NCBI GenBank assembly: GCA_913061385.1
Contig: CAJXTM010000331.1
Location: 1 to 5,512 of the forward strand
Origin: an uncultured Rhodopirellula sp.
GTDB taxonomy: Bacteria; Planctomycetota; Planctomycetia; Pirellulales; Pirellulaceae
Length of the DNA stretch: 5,512 nt
Direction: 5' to 3'
The notes under the pieces were generated by a model that was not told the origin of the DNA, ran no database searches, and saw nothing but the letters and a program-made list of their open reading frames with translations. This document shows, in pieces, positions 5,138 to 5,512 of the stretch. Made by a program: the position numbers and the translations under genes. Every line of letters begins with the position of its first letter. Position 1 is the stretch's first letter.

Positions 5138-5467
5138 GTGTCCCGACAATCCAAGCAGTGTGTCTTCACAGCAACGGCTGCCATCGTATTCGCACTTCTG
5201 CTGGCAATTGGAATCACCTCCGCTGAGGAACGTAAAAGTAGAGTTGGCACCCTGGGTCCGTACATGTACGAACCCAAACCAGCCGATGAGGCATTTGCCA
5301 AATTCAATCCTCGACTCGCCCCTCCCCCAGGACCGCTGCTGTTTAAACAGGGTGATCGCCTCGCCATCATCGGAGATTCAATCACCGAGCAAAAGATTTA
5401 CTCCCGGATCATTGAAACCTATCTGACAGCGTGCGTTCCACAGTTAAACATCAGCACGCGGCAATAC
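5138..5467 (+). CDS. Exported SGNH/GDSL hydrolase, N-terminal part only
   Basis: The first 110 codons are present and the rest is lost where the contig runs into adapter. GTG 5138 is chosen because an in-frame TAA lies at 5129-5131 and this start gives a full signal peptide, residues 1-29 with core AAIVFALLLAIGITSA. The next ATG would remove it. The ribosome site is poor (AGG, 11 bases away). After a proline-rich stretch (PRLAPPPGPLLF, 58-69) comes GDRLAIIGDSITE (72-84), which is SGNH block I with Ser81 as the expected nucleophile in GDSIT. The other catalytic blocks (Gly, Asn, and Asp-His) lie beyond the break. Family members are esterases or lipases, often acting on acylated sugars in planctomycetes; the substrate here cannot be told. 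The frame stays open into the adapter, so a naive call gains the false tail LSLIHISEPTRPRLI. Confidence 0.88.
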
Positions 5468-5512
5468 CTGTCTCTTATACACATCTCCGAGCCCACGAGA
5501 CCGAGGCTGATC
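5468..5512. other. Untrimmed Nextera i7 adapter, inverted (not genomic)
   Basis: This is the reverse complement of the adapter at the other end: mosaic end CTGTCTCTTATACACATCT at 5468-5486, read-2 linker at 5487-5501, index CGAGGCTG (N710) at 5502-5509, and the first three bases of the P7 remainder. Genomic sequence ends at 5467. The 45-base inverted match between the two contig ends is therefore an artefact and not a terminal inverted repeat. Confidence 0.98.

Noticed and set aside
5160..5426. Plus-strand 88-residue ORF near the right end
   Set aside because: It is out of frame with the signal peptide and GDSIT motif of the SGNH hydrolase that covers the same bases.
1..5512. Terminal inverted repeats of a linear element or transposon
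   Set aside because: The matching ends are exactly Nextera linker, N710 index and Tn5 mosaic end from library preparation, and no transposase gene is present.

Overview
The window looks like one short contig from a metagenome or draft assembly of a planctomycete, most likely of the Pirellulaceae (Rhodopirellula-like) group. This is inferred from the combination of genes and has not been searched: an exported YbhE/Pgl-type lactonase, a glycine-rich exported BON-domain protein, a large exported protein of the planctomycete 'LLPKDTLAYVRI' (DUF3352-like) type, and an SGNH/GDSL hydrolase with a 'GDRLAIIGDSITEQKIYS' start. All four carry N-terminal signal peptides. The first 49 and last 45 bases are not biological. 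They are Illumina Nextera i7-side adapter in inverted orientation, so the true insert is 50-5467.

Layout: (a) 50-169, the last 39 codons of an unrecognised protein. (b) 170-584, a mostly non-coding stretch. From about 413 it holds an exceptionally strong Shine-Dalgarno sequence, a 13-codon ORF (MDYCCTSQRGGNP), several hairpins including a UUCG-capped one, and a textbook intrinsic terminator ending at 584. This looks like a short transcript of its own or a leader-peptide/attenuator upstream of the lactonase, and it is the most intriguing part of the window. (c) 724-1908, exported lactonase-fold beta-propeller, with a possible extended -10 promoter just after the terminator. (d) 1909-2194, convergent intergenic DNA with a 15-bp tandem repeat in four perfect copies plus one degenerate copy. 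(e) 2195-2785 on the minus strand, exported glycine-rich BON protein with an eight-G run just after the signal peptide. (f) 2981-4864, large exported protein of unknown function. (g) 4865-5137, intergenic DNA with a long two-part hairpin. (h) 5138-5467, start of an SGNH hydrolase cut by the contig end.

The genes do not form an obvious pathway or operon. The lactonase and BON genes converge, the BON and large-protein genes diverge, and the SGNH gene follows the large gene after 273 bp with a stem-loop between them. All four products are predicted to act outside the cytoplasm. No mobile element, CRISPR array, tRNA or rRNA was seen. The only candidate for something undescribed is the small ORF/structured RNA at 413-584, and it rests on sequence inspection alone.
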